A stretch of 64,000 nucleotides of DNA. Source: Opitutaceae bacterium (GTDB taxonomy: Bacteria > Verrucomicrobiota > Verrucomicrobiia > Opitutales > Opitutaceae). Location: the NCBI GenBank assembly GCA_016794785.1, contig JAEUHC010000013.1, positions 517,905 through 581,904 on the forward strand. Reading direction: 5' to 3'. Each line of letters opens with the position of its first letter. The stretch's first letter is position 1. Below the pieces are notes generated by a model. The model ran no database searches. It had not been told where the DNA came from and worked only from the letters and a program-made list of their open reading frames with translations. The position numbers were made by a program, and so were the translations under genes. Below are positions 1-9,289 of this stretch, piece by piece.

Positions 1-1
1 C

Positions 2-427
2 CAGCAGCAGCTCGCGCAGAGCTTCGCCGGCCGCGCCGGCCACGCCCTCGAGCCCGCGATCAAGCCGCTCGGCTTCGACTGGCAGATCGGCATCGGCCTC
101 ATCACGTCCTTCGCCGCGCGCGAGGTCTTCGTCTCCACCATGGGCGTGGTGTTCAACGCCGAGGCTGACGACGAGGACACGACACCGCTACGCCAGGCGC
201 TGCTCGCGGCCCAATGGCCCGACGGACGCCCGCTCTTCACGCCGCTCGTGTGCTTCACGCTGATGATTTTCTACGTCTTCGCGATGCAGTGCGTGAGCAC
301 CATCGCCGTCGTGCGCCGCGAGACCAACGGCTGGAAATGGCCTATTTTCCAAACGCTCTACATGACTGGCACCGCGTGGATTCTTTCGTTTGTTGTCTTC
401 CAAGCCGGACGCGCGCTCGGCTTCTGA
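2..427 (+). CDS. feoB: Ferrous iron transport protein B, C-terminal part (window cuts the gene)
   Basis: This is the last 141 residues of FeoB, the inner-membrane Fe(II) permease with an N-terminal G domain that lies outside the window. The frame is open from base 2. The segment around residues 25-45 contains 'GLITSFAAREVFVSTMG', a typical FeoB membrane-domain sequence. Two further hydrophobic segments follow, one around 'FTLMIFYVFAMQCVSTIA' and one ending in 'GRALGF'. The stop is two bases before the start of the small FeoB partner gene, so the two are almost certainly co-transcribed. No G-domain evidence is available here; the call rests on the C-terminal membrane region and the neighbour. 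Confidence 0.93.
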   Translation, partial: QQQLAQSFAGRAGHALEPAIKPLGFDWQIGIGLITSFAAREVFVSTMGVVFNAEADDEDTTPLRQALLAAQWPDGRPLFTPLVCFTLMIFYVFAMQCVSTIAVVRRETNGWKWPIFQTLYMTGTAWILSFVVFQAGRALGF

Positions 428-429
428 AC

Positions 430-573
430 ATGTCCGCAGAATTCCAAACCATCGCCGCCCTCGTCGTCGTCGCCCTCGCCGCGACGTGGCTGATCGCGCG
501 CGCGTGGCGCAGGCACCGCAATCCCGGTTGCGGCGGCGACTGTGGTTGCCCCGCCGAGAAGTTGAAGCGTTGA
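430..573 (+). CDS. FeoB-associated Cys-rich membrane protein
   Basis: A 47-residue protein with one N-terminal membrane helix (residues about 6-23), a basic stretch 'RAWRRHR' and a Cys cluster 'CGGDCGC' before a charged tail. This is the layout of the FeoB-associated Cys-rich family (PF12669 type) that commonly follows feoB. It probably sits beside the FeoB pore, and its cysteines may bind iron or sense redox state; that role is inferred from the family and context. The ATG lies two bases after the feoB stop. Too small for firm independent assignment, but position and composition agree. Confidence 0.85.
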   Translation: MSAEFQTIAALVVVALAATWLIARAWRRHRNPGCGGDCGCPAEKLKR

Positions 574-610
574 CGCCCGCGCGTCCGCCGCGCTGCCTGT
601 TCCTCTCCTC

Positions 611-1396
611 ATGGAAGTCCTCATCCGCGATTCCGCCGAGATCGGCTGTGTGCTCGGTGCCAAGATCATTGCCAGCGTCGTGCGCGAAAAGCCCGACGCC
701 GTCCTCGGCCTCGCCACCGGCCGCACGCCGCTGCGGCTCTACCAGGAGCTCATCCGCCTGCACCACACCGAGGGCCTCGATTTCAGCCGCGTCACGACGT
801 TCAACCTCGACGAATACGTCGGCCTGCCGGGCAGCGATGCGCAGTCCTACCGGTTTTTCATGCAGGAAAATCTTTTCCGGCACATCAACATCGACGTCGC
901 GCGCACGCACGTCCCCAACGGCGTCGCCAAAGACCTGCACGCCGAGTGCCGCTCCTACGAGGCGCGCATCGCCGATGCCGGCGGCATCGACATCCAGCTC
1001 CTCGGCCTCGGGCGCAACGGCCACATCGGTTTCAACGAACCCACCGGCTCCCTGCGCTCGCGCACCTGGATCAAGATTCTTTCCGAGCAGACGCTGCGCG
1101 ACAACAGCGAGGTCTTCGGCTCGCTCGAGGCGATGCCGAAGCACGCCGTCACGATGGGCATCGGCACCATTCTCGATGCGCGCCGCTGCCTGCTGCTCGC
1201 GTTCGGCCCCGCCAAGGTCCGCGCCGTCGAGCACATGATCGAGGGGCCCCTCTCCGCCATCTGCCCCGGCTCCGCGCTGCAACTGCACCCGCGCGCTACC
1301 GTGATTCTCGACGAGACCTCCGCCGCCGGCCTGCGCTACGCCGACCACTACCGCTGGATCGACAAGCACAAGTTCGAGTGGCAGCGGCCGAAATGA
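611..1396 (+). CDS. nagB: Glucosamine-6-phosphate deaminase
   Basis: A cytoplasmic enzyme that converts glucosamine-6-phosphate to fructose-6-phosphate and ammonia, the last step of amino-sugar catabolism. The 261-residue length is normal for NagB. Visible motifs are the phosphate loop 'LATGRTP' (residues 34-40), 'FNLDEY' (64-69) carrying the catalytic aspartate, and 'GRNGHIGFNEP' (134-144) carrying the ring-opening histidine H138. It is the first gene of a stretch rich in N-acetylglucosamine/muramic-acid functions (NagZ, AmpG, NamZ, amidase). It converges on the MFS gene with a one-base gap. No NagA deacetylase or amino-sugar kinase is seen in the window. Confidence 0.95.
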   Translation: MEVLIRDSAEIGCVLGAKIIASVVREKPDAVLGLATGRTPLRLYQELIRLHHTEGLDFSRVTTFNLDEYVGLPGSDAQSYRFFMQENLFRHINIDVARTHVPNGVAKDLHAECRSYEARIADAGGIDIQLLGLGRNGHIGFNEPTGSLRSRTWIKILSEQTLRDNSEVFGSLEAMPKHAVTMGIGTILDARRCLLLAFGPAKVRAVEHMIEGPLSAICPGSALQLHPRATVILDETSAAGLRYADHYRWIDKHKFEWQRPK

Positions 1397-1397
1397 T

Positions 1398-2669
1398 TCA
1401 GGCAAGGGCCCGGCGCTCGCGCGCGATCGGCAGCACGGCCACTGCCGCGATCAGGCACAGCGCCCCCGCGCCAATGAACGCCCACGCGTAGCTGCCGAGC
1501 GCCGTGCGCACCGTCCCCGCCGTGTAGGTCGCGAAGGCCGCGCCCACTTGGTGCGCCGCCGCCACCCACCCAAAGACAATCGCCGCCTTTTCGCGGCCGA
1601 AGACTTCGCCCGTCAGTTTCACCGTCGGCGGCACCGTCGCGATCCAGTCGAGGCCGTAGAAGACGGCGAACACCGCCAGCCCGGCCGTCGGCCCGAGCAG
1701 GGCCTGCGGAAGAAAGATCAGCGAAATCCCGCGCAGCCCGTAATAGCCGAAGAGCAGATACCGGCAGTTGTAGCGATCGCTCAGCCAGCCGCTCGCGGTT
1801 GTGCCCACGAGATCGAAGAGGCCCATCAGCGCGAGCAGCCCCGCCGCGCGCACCTCCGGGATGCCGCAGTCAAACGCCGCCGAGATCAGGTGCGTGCCGA
1901 TCAGGCCGTTGGTGCTCGCGCCGCAGACAAAGAACGAGCCCGCGAGCAGCCAGAAATCGCGCACGCGCACGGCCTCGAACAGCACGGCCATCGCGCGCTG
2001 CGCCGGATTGCCAAACGCCGCCGCCGGCTCGGCGTCGGGCACACCGGTTTCACCATAGGGCCGCAGGCCCACGTCGCGCGGGCTGTCGCGCATCAGCAGC
2101 CCGATCACCGGCACCGCCAGCAGTGTCGCACCGGCCACAATCCACGGCGCCGCGCGCCAGCCGTTGGTCGTCACCGCCGCCGCCAGCCACGGCAGAAAGA
2201 CCAGCTGCCCCGTCGCCGTGCTCGCCGTGAGCAACCCCATCACGAGCCCGCGCCGCGCCGTGAACCAGCGGCTCGCGACCGCGGCGCCCAGCACCGTCGC
2301 CGCGAGGCCCGAGCCCGCGCCGACGACGAAGCCCCACAGCACCACAAATTGCCAATAGCGCGTCGCCCACGTCGAGAGGCCGTAGCCCATCGCGAGCAGC
2401 AGCATCGCGGCGATCATCGTCCGCCGCAGCCCGAAGCGCAGGTAGAGCGCCGCCGCAAAAGGCCCGATCAACCCGTAGAGGAAAATATTGATCGAGACGA
2501 TCGAGGACACGGTCGCGCGGCTCCACTGGAATTCGTTGCCCACCGGCAGCAGCATCACCCCCGGCGTCGCGCGCGCGCCCGCCGCCACGAGCAGCGTGAG
2601 AAACGTCACCCCGGCCGCGATCCACGCGTAGTGCAGGCGGGAGAATCGGGCGGTCCGCGTGGGGCTCAT
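1398..2669 (-). CDS. MFS transporter, monocarboxylate/oxalate-formate antiporter-like
   Basis: An inner-membrane major facilitator protein of about 423 residues with roughly 12 hydrophobic helices. The first is 'HYAWIAAGVTFLTLLVAAG', and the helix 2-3 loop carries 'YLRFGLRRT'. 'SGWLSDRYNCRYLLFGYYG' in the second half is the repeated MFS loop signature. Overall it resembles the monocarboxylate/oxalate-formate branch; the substrate is not readable from sequence. I chose the ATG at 2669 ('MSPTRTARF'), close to the first helix. The reading frame continues upstream to 2813 with an unlikely Arg/Cys-rich leader, and a second ATG lies at 2699. It is divergent from the TonB receptor gene, so both may share regulation. 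Confidence 0.82.
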   Translation of the reverse strand: MSPTRTARFSRLHYAWIAAGVTFLTLLVAAGARATPGVMLLPVGNEFQWSRATVSSIVSINIFLYGLIGPFAAALYLRFGLRRTMIAAMLLLAMGYGLSTWATRYWQFVVLWGFVVGAGSGLAATVLGAAVASRWFTARRGLVMGLLTASTATGQLVFLPWLAAAVTTNGWRAAPWIVAGATLLAVPVIGLLMRDSPRDVGLRPYGETGVPDAEPAAAFGNPAQRAMAVLFEAVRVRDFWLLAGSFFVCGASTNGLIGTHLISAAFDCGIPEVRAAGLLALMGLFDLVGTTASGWLSDRYNCRYLLFGYYGLRGISLIFLPQALLGPTAGLAVFAVFYGLDWIATVPPTVKLTGEVFGREKAAIVFGWVAAAHQVGAAFATYTAGTVRTALGSYAWAFIGAGALCLIAAVAVLPIARERRALA

Positions 2670-2815
2670 CGAAGCGACGACGCTGCGCGGCCCGCGCATC
2701 GCGGCAAGCCGGCGCCCATCGCAGCGGCCTGTATTCTTGGCCGACACACCCCACGGTGGGAAAAAACTGGCGGCCCGGCACATCCGGTCTGTCAATGGCG
2801 ACGACCCTGTCACTC

Positions 2816-5800
2816 ATGCGAACCCCATCACACCTCCTCCGGCTTTGCTCCGCAGCCTTACTCGCGCTTCTCACACCTCGGTTGTCCGCCCAGGTCGTCG
2901 CGGCCACGGCGCCGCTTCCGGCGACCGATGCGCCGGTCAAACTCTCGCCCTTTGTCGTCGAGGAGTCCGAGGACCGCGGCTACGCGGCCACCTCTACGCT
3001 GGCCGGCACGCGCCTCCGCAGCGACCTGAAGGATGTCGGCGCCGCGATCTCCGTCGTGACGGCCCAATTTCTCGCCGACACCGCTTCGACCAACGTCCGC
3101 GATCTGCTCATCTACACCACCAACACCGAAGTCGGCGGCTTTGAGGGCAACTTCTCCGGCGTCGCCACCGGCAACGGTTTCTCGAGCGCGGAGTCCACGC
3201 TCCAGAGCCCAAGCCAGTCCACGCGCGTGCGCGGGCTCGCCGGCGCGGATCTCACGCGGGATTTTTTCCTGACCAACATCCCGCTCGATTCCTACAACAC
3301 CGAGCGCGTCGATATTTCGCGCGGCGCCAACGCCATCCTCTTCGGCCTCGGGAGTCCCGCGGGCATCATCAACAACCAGCTCAAGTCGGCCAATCTCCGG
3401 AAGCCCGCCTACATTTTCCAGCAGACCTTCGGGCGCTTCGATTCGCATCGCGAGGTGCTCGATCTCAACGTGCCGCTCGTGCGCGACCGGCTCGCGCTGC
3501 GCGTCATCGGGCTCAACAAGCGCGAGGAATACCGCCAGCGTCCCGCCTACGAGGCCGACCGCCGGATTTTCACCACGCTGAAATTCGAACCGCGGCTCAT
3601 TCGCGATGGACTCACGCAAGTGCAGGTGAGCTACGAGGGCGGCAATCAGCGCTCCAACCGCCCGCGCCCCACGCCGCCGCACGACGGCCTCAGCGTGTGG
3701 TTCAACGTTCTCGACAAGGTCGCTATCGATCCGACGGCGCCGACAAGCGTGACCAACAATCCGTTTCTCTTCGCGCACCTCGGCGCCCCGGGCCGCTGGT
3801 TCGGGCAGGTCGCGGCCGTCTTCACGGATCCGCACGGCCCGGCGCAGGGCGGCAACGGCGTGCCGCCCTTCATGATCGGGCGCGGCGGCGTGCCATTCAC
3901 GCAGTGGTTCGCCGTCGGCGCCTACACCGCGCAGGGCAACAACCCGAATTTCTTCCTCAACCGCCAGTTCGCCCCCGCCGGCCAAGCCTACGCCGGCCTG
4001 TGGAAATACCAGGAGATCCGCGATCCTTCCGTCTTCAACTTCTACGACCAGCTGCTCGACGGCCCCAACAAGCGCGAGCAGTCCGATTTTCGCGCGCTCA
4101 ACGCCACGCTGCGCCAGACGTTCTTCCGCGACCTCGTCGGCTTCGAGGTGAGCTACGACCGACAAACCTACAACCGCGACAACTTCGGGATGTTCGGCTT
4201 CGACGCCTACACGCTCTTCGTGGACATCCAGAGCAAGCTCGTGGACGGCACGCCCAACCCCAACTTCGGCCGGCCCTACGTCGCCTCCGATTCCATCGGC
4301 AACAACCTGGTCACGACACGGCGCGAGGCCCTGCGCGCCACCGCCTACGTCACGCTCGATCTCCGCCAGAGGACCGGCGCGCTGCGCCACCTCGGCCGCC
4401 ACGTCGTCACCGGCACCTACACGGATCAACGCAGCGAAAATTTCTCCCGCAGCATCAACGGCTACTCCTACGGCCTCGAGCTGAACGCCTACGCCAACAA
4501 CCCCACCGCCACCACCTACCCGGGCTACGCCGGTCTCCATTACCTGGGCGGCTCGATCGCGGGCCTCGCCTCGCCCGCGGGCGCCAACATCTCCGCCATC
4601 ACCGCCGATCACACGCCGCAGTCCAGCGGCACCGCGCTGATCTTCGATGCGCGCATCAACCAGATGGTGCGCGCCCCCGTCACCGTGATCACCGCCAGCG
4701 ACCGCGACATCTCCAAGCTCTACTCCGGCGCCAACAAGAACAAGAACGTCACCAAGAGCGCGTCCGCCGTGTGGCAGGGTTATTTTTTCAGCGACAAGCT
4801 CGTCGGCCTCGTCGGCTGGCGGCAGGACGAGTTTGATCTGCGCGACGCCGGCCCCGCGCGCCTCGCCTCCGGCACCGGCGAGACCGATCCCTACAACCCC
4901 GCCTGGACGCTGCCCGCCAAGCCCACCATCTACGCCAAGGACGACACGCTCAGCTGGAGCGGTGTCCTCCACGCCCCGCAGTTCGTGAAGCGGTGGCTCC
5001 CGCGCGGCACCGGCCTCAGCCTCGCCTACAATGAGTCGAAAAACTTCCGCCCCAGCTCGACGATCGCCGACGTCTATGGCCGGCCGTTCAGCCCGCCCTC
5101 CGGCAAAACCAAGGACTACGGCGTCACGCTCTCCGCGTTTGAGCAGAAGCTCGTGCTCCGCATCAACCGCTACCGGACCACGCAGGCCAACGACAGCGCG
5201 ACGTTCTACAACACCTTCTGGCCCGGCAACGACGTCGTCCGCGCGATGAACGGCATGCGCCAGGCCAACGTGAACGAGGTCGTCATCAACAAGTGGTTTG
5301 GCTTCTCGCCCAACGACCCGCGCTACCTGCCGCTGCGCGCGAGCCTCACCAATCCCGCGCAGGCCACGAACCTCAACCCCGCGCTCACCGCCGCCGAGAC
5401 CACCGCGCGCAACCTCTGGTTCACGCAGCGCACGCGCGAGGAATGGCTCCGCCCCGTCGATCCGTTGCTCGCGAGCAGTTGGAATTTCACGCAGCTCCCC
5501 AACGGCGGCAACTGGAGCGCCACCCGCCCGCCCAACGTCGGAAACATCGCCGACACCGTCTCCGAGGGCTGGGAGTTCGAGGGCACGCTCAACCCCACGC
5601 GCAACTGGCGCATCACGTTCAACGCCGCCATGCAGGAGGCGCAGCGCTCCAACGTCGGCGCGGATTTCGCCGAATTCATCAAGCGAAACCTGCCGCTGTG
5701 GACCGATGGCAACGGCCGGCTCGCGACCAACATCCGCGACATGGAGGGCTTCGAGGACATCACCTACTTCGGCTCCTTCGGCGCCTCGCAGCTCGGCAAT

Positions 5801-6250
5801 CTCGCCATCACCAACATGTATGTGCCCTACCTGAACGCCCTCGCGGCCAACGGCTCGCCCGTGCAGGAGCTGCGCCGCTGGCGCTTCAACGTCGTGACCA
5901 ACTACGATTTTCGCGCCGGCAAACTGAAAGGCTTCAGCGTGGGCGGCGCCGCTCGCTGGCAGGATCGCGTCGCGATCGGATTCCCGGTGAAGCGCAACGA
6001 AATCGGCGCGTGGGTCTCCGATGTCTCGCGCCCCTACTATGGCAGCGACGATCTCAAGTTCGACGCCTGGCTCCGCTACGGCCGCCGCATCTGGCGCGAC
6101 AAGCTCCGCTGGAGCGTCCAGCTCAACGTCCGCGATCTGCTCGCCGGCGACGAACTCATCGCCGTGACCGCGCAGCCCAACGGCCAGGTCGCGAGCGCCC
6201 GCATCCCGCAGCCCAACAAATGGACGCTCACCAACACGTTTGAGTTCTGA
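2816..6250 (+). CDS. TonB-dependent outer-membrane receptor (large, ~1144 aa)
   Basis: Imports a ligand across the outer membrane using TonB energy; the ligand is unknown. A signal peptide (residues 1-25, ending 'LTPRLSA') is followed by 'KLSPFVVEESEDRGY', a pre-plug motif common in Opitutaceae receptors. Then come the plug ('STLAGTRLRSDLKDVGAAIS', 'VDISRGANAILFGLGSPAG') and a long beta-barrel ending in Phe ('TNTFEF'), as outer-membrane barrels do. I preferred ATG 2816 because it gives a compact signal peptide; ATG 2795 adds seven residues in the same frame. The neighbours suggest an amino-sugar or muropeptide ligand, but that is only contextual. Confidence 0.92.
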   Translation: MRTPSHLLRLCSAALLALLTPRLSAQVVAATAPLPATDAPVKLSPFVVEESEDRGYAATSTLAGTRLRSDLKDVGAAISVVTAQFLADTASTNVRDLLIYTTNTEVGGFEGNFSGVATGNGFSSAESTLQSPSQSTRVRGLAGADLTRDFFLTNIPLDSYNTERVDISRGANAILFGLGSPAGIINNQLKSANLRKPAYIFQQTFGRFDSHREVLDLNVPLVRDRLALRVIGLNKREEYRQRPAYEADRRIFTTLKFEPRLIRDGLTQVQVSYEGGNQRSNRPRPTPPHDGLSVWFNVLDKVAIDPTAPTSVTNNPFLFAHLGAPGRWFGQVAAVFTDPHGPAQGGNGVPPFMIGRGGVPFTQWFAVGAYTAQGNNPNFFLNRQFAPAGQAYAGLWKYQEIRDPSVFNFYDQLLDGPNKREQSDFRALNATLRQTFFRDLVGFEVSYDRQTYNRDNFGMFGFDAYTLFVDIQSKLVDGTPNPNFGRPYVASDSIGNNLVTTRREALRATAYVTLDLRQRTGALRHLGRHVVTGTYTDQRSENFSRSINGYSYGLELNAYANNPTATTYPGYAGLHYLGGSIAGLASPAGANISAITADHTPQSSGTALIFDARINQMVRAPVTVITASDRDISKLYSGANKNKNVTKSASAVWQGYFFSDKLVGLVGWRQDEFDLRDAGPARLASGTGETDPYNPAWTLPAKPTIYAKDDTLSWSGVLHAPQFVKRWLPRGTGLSLAYNESKNFRPSSTIADVYGRPFSPPSGKTKDYGVTLSAFEQKLVLRINRYRTTQANDSATFYNTFWPGNDVVRAMNGMRQANVNEVVINKWFGFSPNDPRYLPLRASLTNPAQATNLNPALTAAETTARNLWFTQRTREEWLRPVDPLLASSWNFTQLPNGGNWSATRPPNVGNIADTVSEGWEFEGTLNPTRNWRITFNAAMQEAQRSNVGADFAEFIKRNLPLWTDGNGRLATNIRDMEGFEDITYFGSFGASQLGNLAITNMYVPYLNALAANGSPVQELRRWRFNVVTNYDFRAGKLKGFSVGGAARWQDRVAIGFPVKRNEIGAWVSDVSRPYYGSDDLKFDAWLRYGRRIWRDKLRWSVQLNVRDLLAGDELIAVTAQPNGQVASARIPQPNKWTLTNTFEF

Positions 6251-6280
6251 TCCGGCGCGCACCACGGCGCCTTTCCTATC

Positions 6281-7357
6281 GTGCCTTCCGCTCCTGTCCT
6301 CGCGTCTCTCCCGCTCCGCGCCAAGCTAGCGCAACTGATCAACGTCGGCTTCCGCGGCCTGCGGCCCGCCGACTGTGCGCCGGTGCTGCGCGATGTGCGC
6401 GATCTCGGCGTCGGCGGCGTGATTCTTTTCGATCAGGAGATGGTCGATGGCTCGGCCGGCCCGCGGAACATCGCGTCGCCCGCGCAGGTGCGCGAGCTGC
6501 TCGCGTTTCTCCAGTCGCAAGCCCGCATCCCGCTGCTCACCTCCATCGATCAGGAGGGCGGCCGCGTGAACCGGCTGAAGCCGATCTACGGTTTTCCCGA
6601 AAGCATCTCGCACGAGGAGCTCGGCCGGCTCGACCAACCGGCCGAGACCCACCGGCACGCCGCGGCGACCGCCGAGACCCTCGCGAGCGTCGGCTTCAAC
6701 TGGAACCTCGCGCCCGTCGTCGATCTCGACGCGCATCCCGACAACCCGATCATCAAGGGCAAGCGCCGCAGCTTCTCCGCCGATCCCGAGGTCGTCGCGC
6801 GCCACGCGGCGGAGTTTGTGCGGGCGCACCGCGCGCACGGCGTGCTGACCTGCCTGAAGCACTTTCCCGGCCACGGCAGCGCGACCGGCGACACGCACCT
6901 CGGCCTCGTCGATGTCACGCGCACGTGGCACGAGCGCGAGCTGGCGCCGTTTCAAAAATTGATCGCCGCCGATCGCTGCGACGCGATCATGAGCGCGCAT
7001 GTGTTCAACGCGCAGCTCGACCCCGAGCGCCCCGCGACGCTCTCCCGCGCCGTCATCACCGGGATCCTGCGCGAGCGCCTCGGTTTCCGCGGCGTGATCA
7101 CGAGCGACGACATGGAGATGAAGGCCATCGCGAGCCACTACGGCCTCGAGCAATCCGTGCCGCTCGCGATCGAGGCGGGCATCGACGTGCTCTGCTTCGG
7201 CAACAACCTCAGCCACGACCCCGACATCGCCCCGCGCGCCATCGGGATTCTGGAGCGCGCCGTCACCTCCGGGCGCATCCCGGAGTCGCGCATCGATGAA
7301 TCGGTCGCGCGCGTGCTCGCGTTGAAACGGAAGATTGGAGGTAGGGCGGGTCTTTGA
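6281..7357 (+). CDS. nagZ: Beta-N-acetylhexosaminidase, NagZ type (glycoside hydrolase family 3)
   Basis: Removes N-acetylglucosamine from muropeptides or chitooligomers. The 358-residue single GH3 domain has no signal peptide, so it probably acts in the cytoplasm on sugars imported by the AmpG-like permease next door. Motifs are 'SIDQEGGRVNRL' (88-99), 'KHFPGHG' (193-199), 'GDTH' (203-206) with the Asp/His pair that acts as acid-base in NagZ, and 'TSDDMEM' (274-280) with the nucleophile D276. The start is GTG at 6281; no in-frame ATG lies near it. The last few codons run into a hairpin repeat that also supplies the TGA stop. Confidence 0.92.
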   Translation: MPSAPVLASLPLRAKLAQLINVGFRGLRPADCAPVLRDVRDLGVGGVILFDQEMVDGSAGPRNIASPAQVRELLAFLQSQARIPLLTSIDQEGGRVNRLKPIYGFPESISHEELGRLDQPAETHRHAAATAETLASVGFNWNLAPVVDLDAHPDNPIIKGKRRSFSADPEVVARHAAEFVRAHRAHGVLTCLKHFPGHGSATGDTHLGLVDVTRTWHERELAPFQKLIAADRCDAIMSAHVFNAQLDPERPATLSRAVITGILRERLGFRGVITSDDMEMKAIASHYGLEQSVPLAIEAGIDVLCFGNNLSHDPDIAPRAIGILERAVTSGRIPESRIDESVARVLALKRKIGGRAGL

Positions 7358-7410
7358 CCCGCCCTCGAACACCCACCGCGCGCATGGGCGGGTCACAGAC
7401 CCGCCCTACC
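7341..7410. repeat. G+C-rich inverted repeat overlapping the nagZ stop codon
   Basis: Outer arms GGTAGGGCGGGTC and GACCCGCCCTACC face each other, and each arm is itself a small palindrome (GGGCGGGTC..GACCCGCCC). The left copy contains the nagZ TGA at 7355. The right copy ends four bases before the ATG of the AmpG-like gene. A related single copy lies at 34173-34198. It may act as a terminator, mRNA stabiliser or REP-like element. Confidence 0.85.
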
Positions 7411-7414
7411 TTTC

Positions 7415-9289
7415 ATGACCCCGCCTCCCAATTCACCTCCCGCCAGCCGCAGCGCGTGGGCGTGGATCCCGACGCTCTATTTCGGGCAGGGCATCCCCTA
7501 CGTCGTCGTGATGACGATGTCCGTGATCCTCTACAAGCGACTCGGCATCTCCAATACCGACATCGCGCTCTACACGAGCTGGCTCAACGTGCCCTGGGTC
7601 ATCAAGCCGCTGTGGAGCCCGATCGTCGAGCTGCTCGGCACCAAGCGGCAATGGATCCTCGTGATGCAGCTGCTGATCGGCGCGGCGCTCGGCTGCGTGG
7701 CGCTCACGATTCCGGGCCCCGCGTTCTTCAAGGTCACGCTTGGGATCTTCTGGCTGATGGCGTTTGCCTCCGCCACGCACGACATCGCAGCCGACGGGTT
7801 CTACATGCTCGCACTCAACAAGCACGATCAGGCGTGGTTCGTGGGCGTGCGCAGCACCTTCTACCGCCTCGCGATGATCGTGGGGCAGGGGCTGCTCATC
7901 ATGCTCGCCGGCGCGATCGAGCTGCGCACCGGCCTCGCGCCGCTGGAGCTGAAGCTCGCCGCACAGCCCGGCGCGCCCGCCCTCGCGCCCGCCGATCCCG
8001 CGGCGGTGAAACTGGAGCGCGGCGGAGCCCCCCGCCTCGTCACCGCCTCCGCTCAGCTCACGCTCGCGCCCACCGCCGCAGCCCCAGGCGAAGTCCGCGA
8101 TCTTGTGGCGCAGGCCAGGCAATGGAACCAAGCCGCGGGCCTCACTCCGGCCCCCCAGACCGCAGCCGGCGCCACACCAGCCGGTTTGGCCGGGCCCTCG
8201 TGGTGGAGCCGCGCGGTCGCGCAGCCGCTCGAAAAATTCCTGCGCTCAAATTTCGGTGCGACACCGGTGCAGCGGGCGGATGCGGCGGGCCGCGCGGGAG
8301 TGTTTTTCGTCGGGCTCTCGGCTCAGCCTGCGCAGGACGTGGTCGTAAATGTCGCGCGCGATTCCGGCGACAAGGGCATGAAGCTCCTTGAGGGCGAGCG
8401 CTTCACCTTCACCGCGGCCAACTGGGAAAAACCGGTGATGGTCGTCGTGCAGATCGATCCGCGGACCCCCGGAGCGAGCGAGGCGGTGTTCGTCGCCAGC
8501 TCGGGCAACATCCCGCTCGCCTGGTCGATCACGTTTTGGACCCTCGCGGGACTCTTCGCGCTCTTCTGCCTCTACCACCGCTTCGCGCTGCCGAAACCTG
8601 CGGCCGATTCGGCGGGGGCGACGCGGCCGCGCGGCAACCCGCTGGCGGATTTCTTCGGCGCGTTTGCCAGTTTTTTCCGGAAGCCAATGGTCGCGCGCAC
8701 GCTCGCGTTTCTGCTGCTCTACCGTTTCGCCGAGGCGCAGCTCGTGAAAATCGCGGCGCTGTTTCTGCTCGATGGCCGGGAGGCGGGCGGCCTCGGCCTT
8801 TCGACGGGCGCGGTCGGTTTCGTTTACGGCACAGTCGGCGTCGTGTCGCTCACGCTCGGCGGCCTGCTCGGCGGGTTTTGCGCCGCGCGCCACGGCCTCA
8901 AGTTCTGGCTGCCGGTGATGGTCGCGGCGATCAACCTGCCGAATCTCGTCTATGTCTATCTGGCCTTCGCGACGCCGGGGGACTTCGCCGTGGTCAATGC
9001 GTGCGTGGCGGTAGAGCAGTTTGGTTACGGCTTCGGTTTCGCCGCCTACATGATTTTCATGCTCTACGTGGCGCAGGGCGAGCAGCAGACCGCGCACTAT
9101 GCGATCTGCACCGGGTTTATGGCGCTCGGCATGATGCTGCCGGGCATGTTCACCGGCTGGCTCCAGGAGATCATCGGCTACCAAAATTTCTTCGTGTGGG
9201 TGATGATTGCCACCATCCCGGGTTTCATCGTGACCGCCCTGATCAAGCCCGACCCGGCCTTCGGCAAGAAGGCCGCGCCCTCTCAGTAG
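7415..9289 (+). CDS. ampG: AmpG-like MFS permease with a periplasmic beta-domain insertion
   Basis: A 624-residue inner-membrane protein probably importing muropeptides or anhydro-amino sugars. The N-terminal half has 'YFGQGIPYVVVMTMS' and 'SATHDIAADGFYM', which match AmpG-family carriers. Helices 1-5 span residues 15-165 and helices 6-12 span 368-605. Between helices 5 and 6, normally a short periplasmic turn, lies an insert of about 195 residues (171-365). It holds an Ala/Pro-rich linker and then a segment (295-362) with 'VGLSAQPAQDVVVNVARDSG' and 'FTFTAANWEKPVMVVVQ', resembling Calx-beta-like extracellular beta-sandwich domains. Ordinary AmpG lacks this. Its stop overlaps the end of the opposing namZ gene by seven bases. 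Confidence 0.83.
   Translation: MTPPPNSPPASRSAWAWIPTLYFGQGIPYVVVMTMSVILYKRLGISNTDIALYTSWLNVPWVIKPLWSPIVELLGTKRQWILVMQLLIGAALGCVALTIPGPAFFKVTLGIFWLMAFASATHDIAADGFYMLALNKHDQAWFVGVRSTFYRLAMIVGQGLLIMLAGAIELRTGLAPLELKLAAQPGAPALAPADPAAVKLERGGAPRLVTASAQLTLAPTAAAPGEVRDLVAQARQWNQAAGLTPAPQTAAGATPAGLAGPSWWSRAVAQPLEKFLRSNFGATPVQRADAAGRAGVFFVGLSAQPAQDVVVNVARDSGDKGMKLLEGERFTFTAANWEKPVMVVVQIDPRTPGASEAVFVASSGNIPLAWSITFWTLAGLFALFCLYHRFALPKPAADSAGATRPRGNPLADFFGAFASFFRKPMVARTLAFLLLYRFAEAQLVKIAALFLLDGREAGGLGLSTGAVGFVYGTVGVVSLTLGGLLGGFCAARHGLKFWLPVMVAAINLPNLVYVYLAFATPGDFAVVNACVAVEQFGYGFGFAAYMIFMLYVAQGEQQTAHYAICTGFMALGMMLPGMFTGWLQEIIGYQNFFVWVMIATIPGFIVTALIKPDPAFGKKAAPSQ

Noticed and set aside
2858..6265. Long open frame on the minus strand opposite the first TonB receptor (1135 codons)
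   Set aside because: High G+C gives long antisense frames; composition is Ala/Arg/Glu-rich with no family motif, and the plus-strand receptor is complete.
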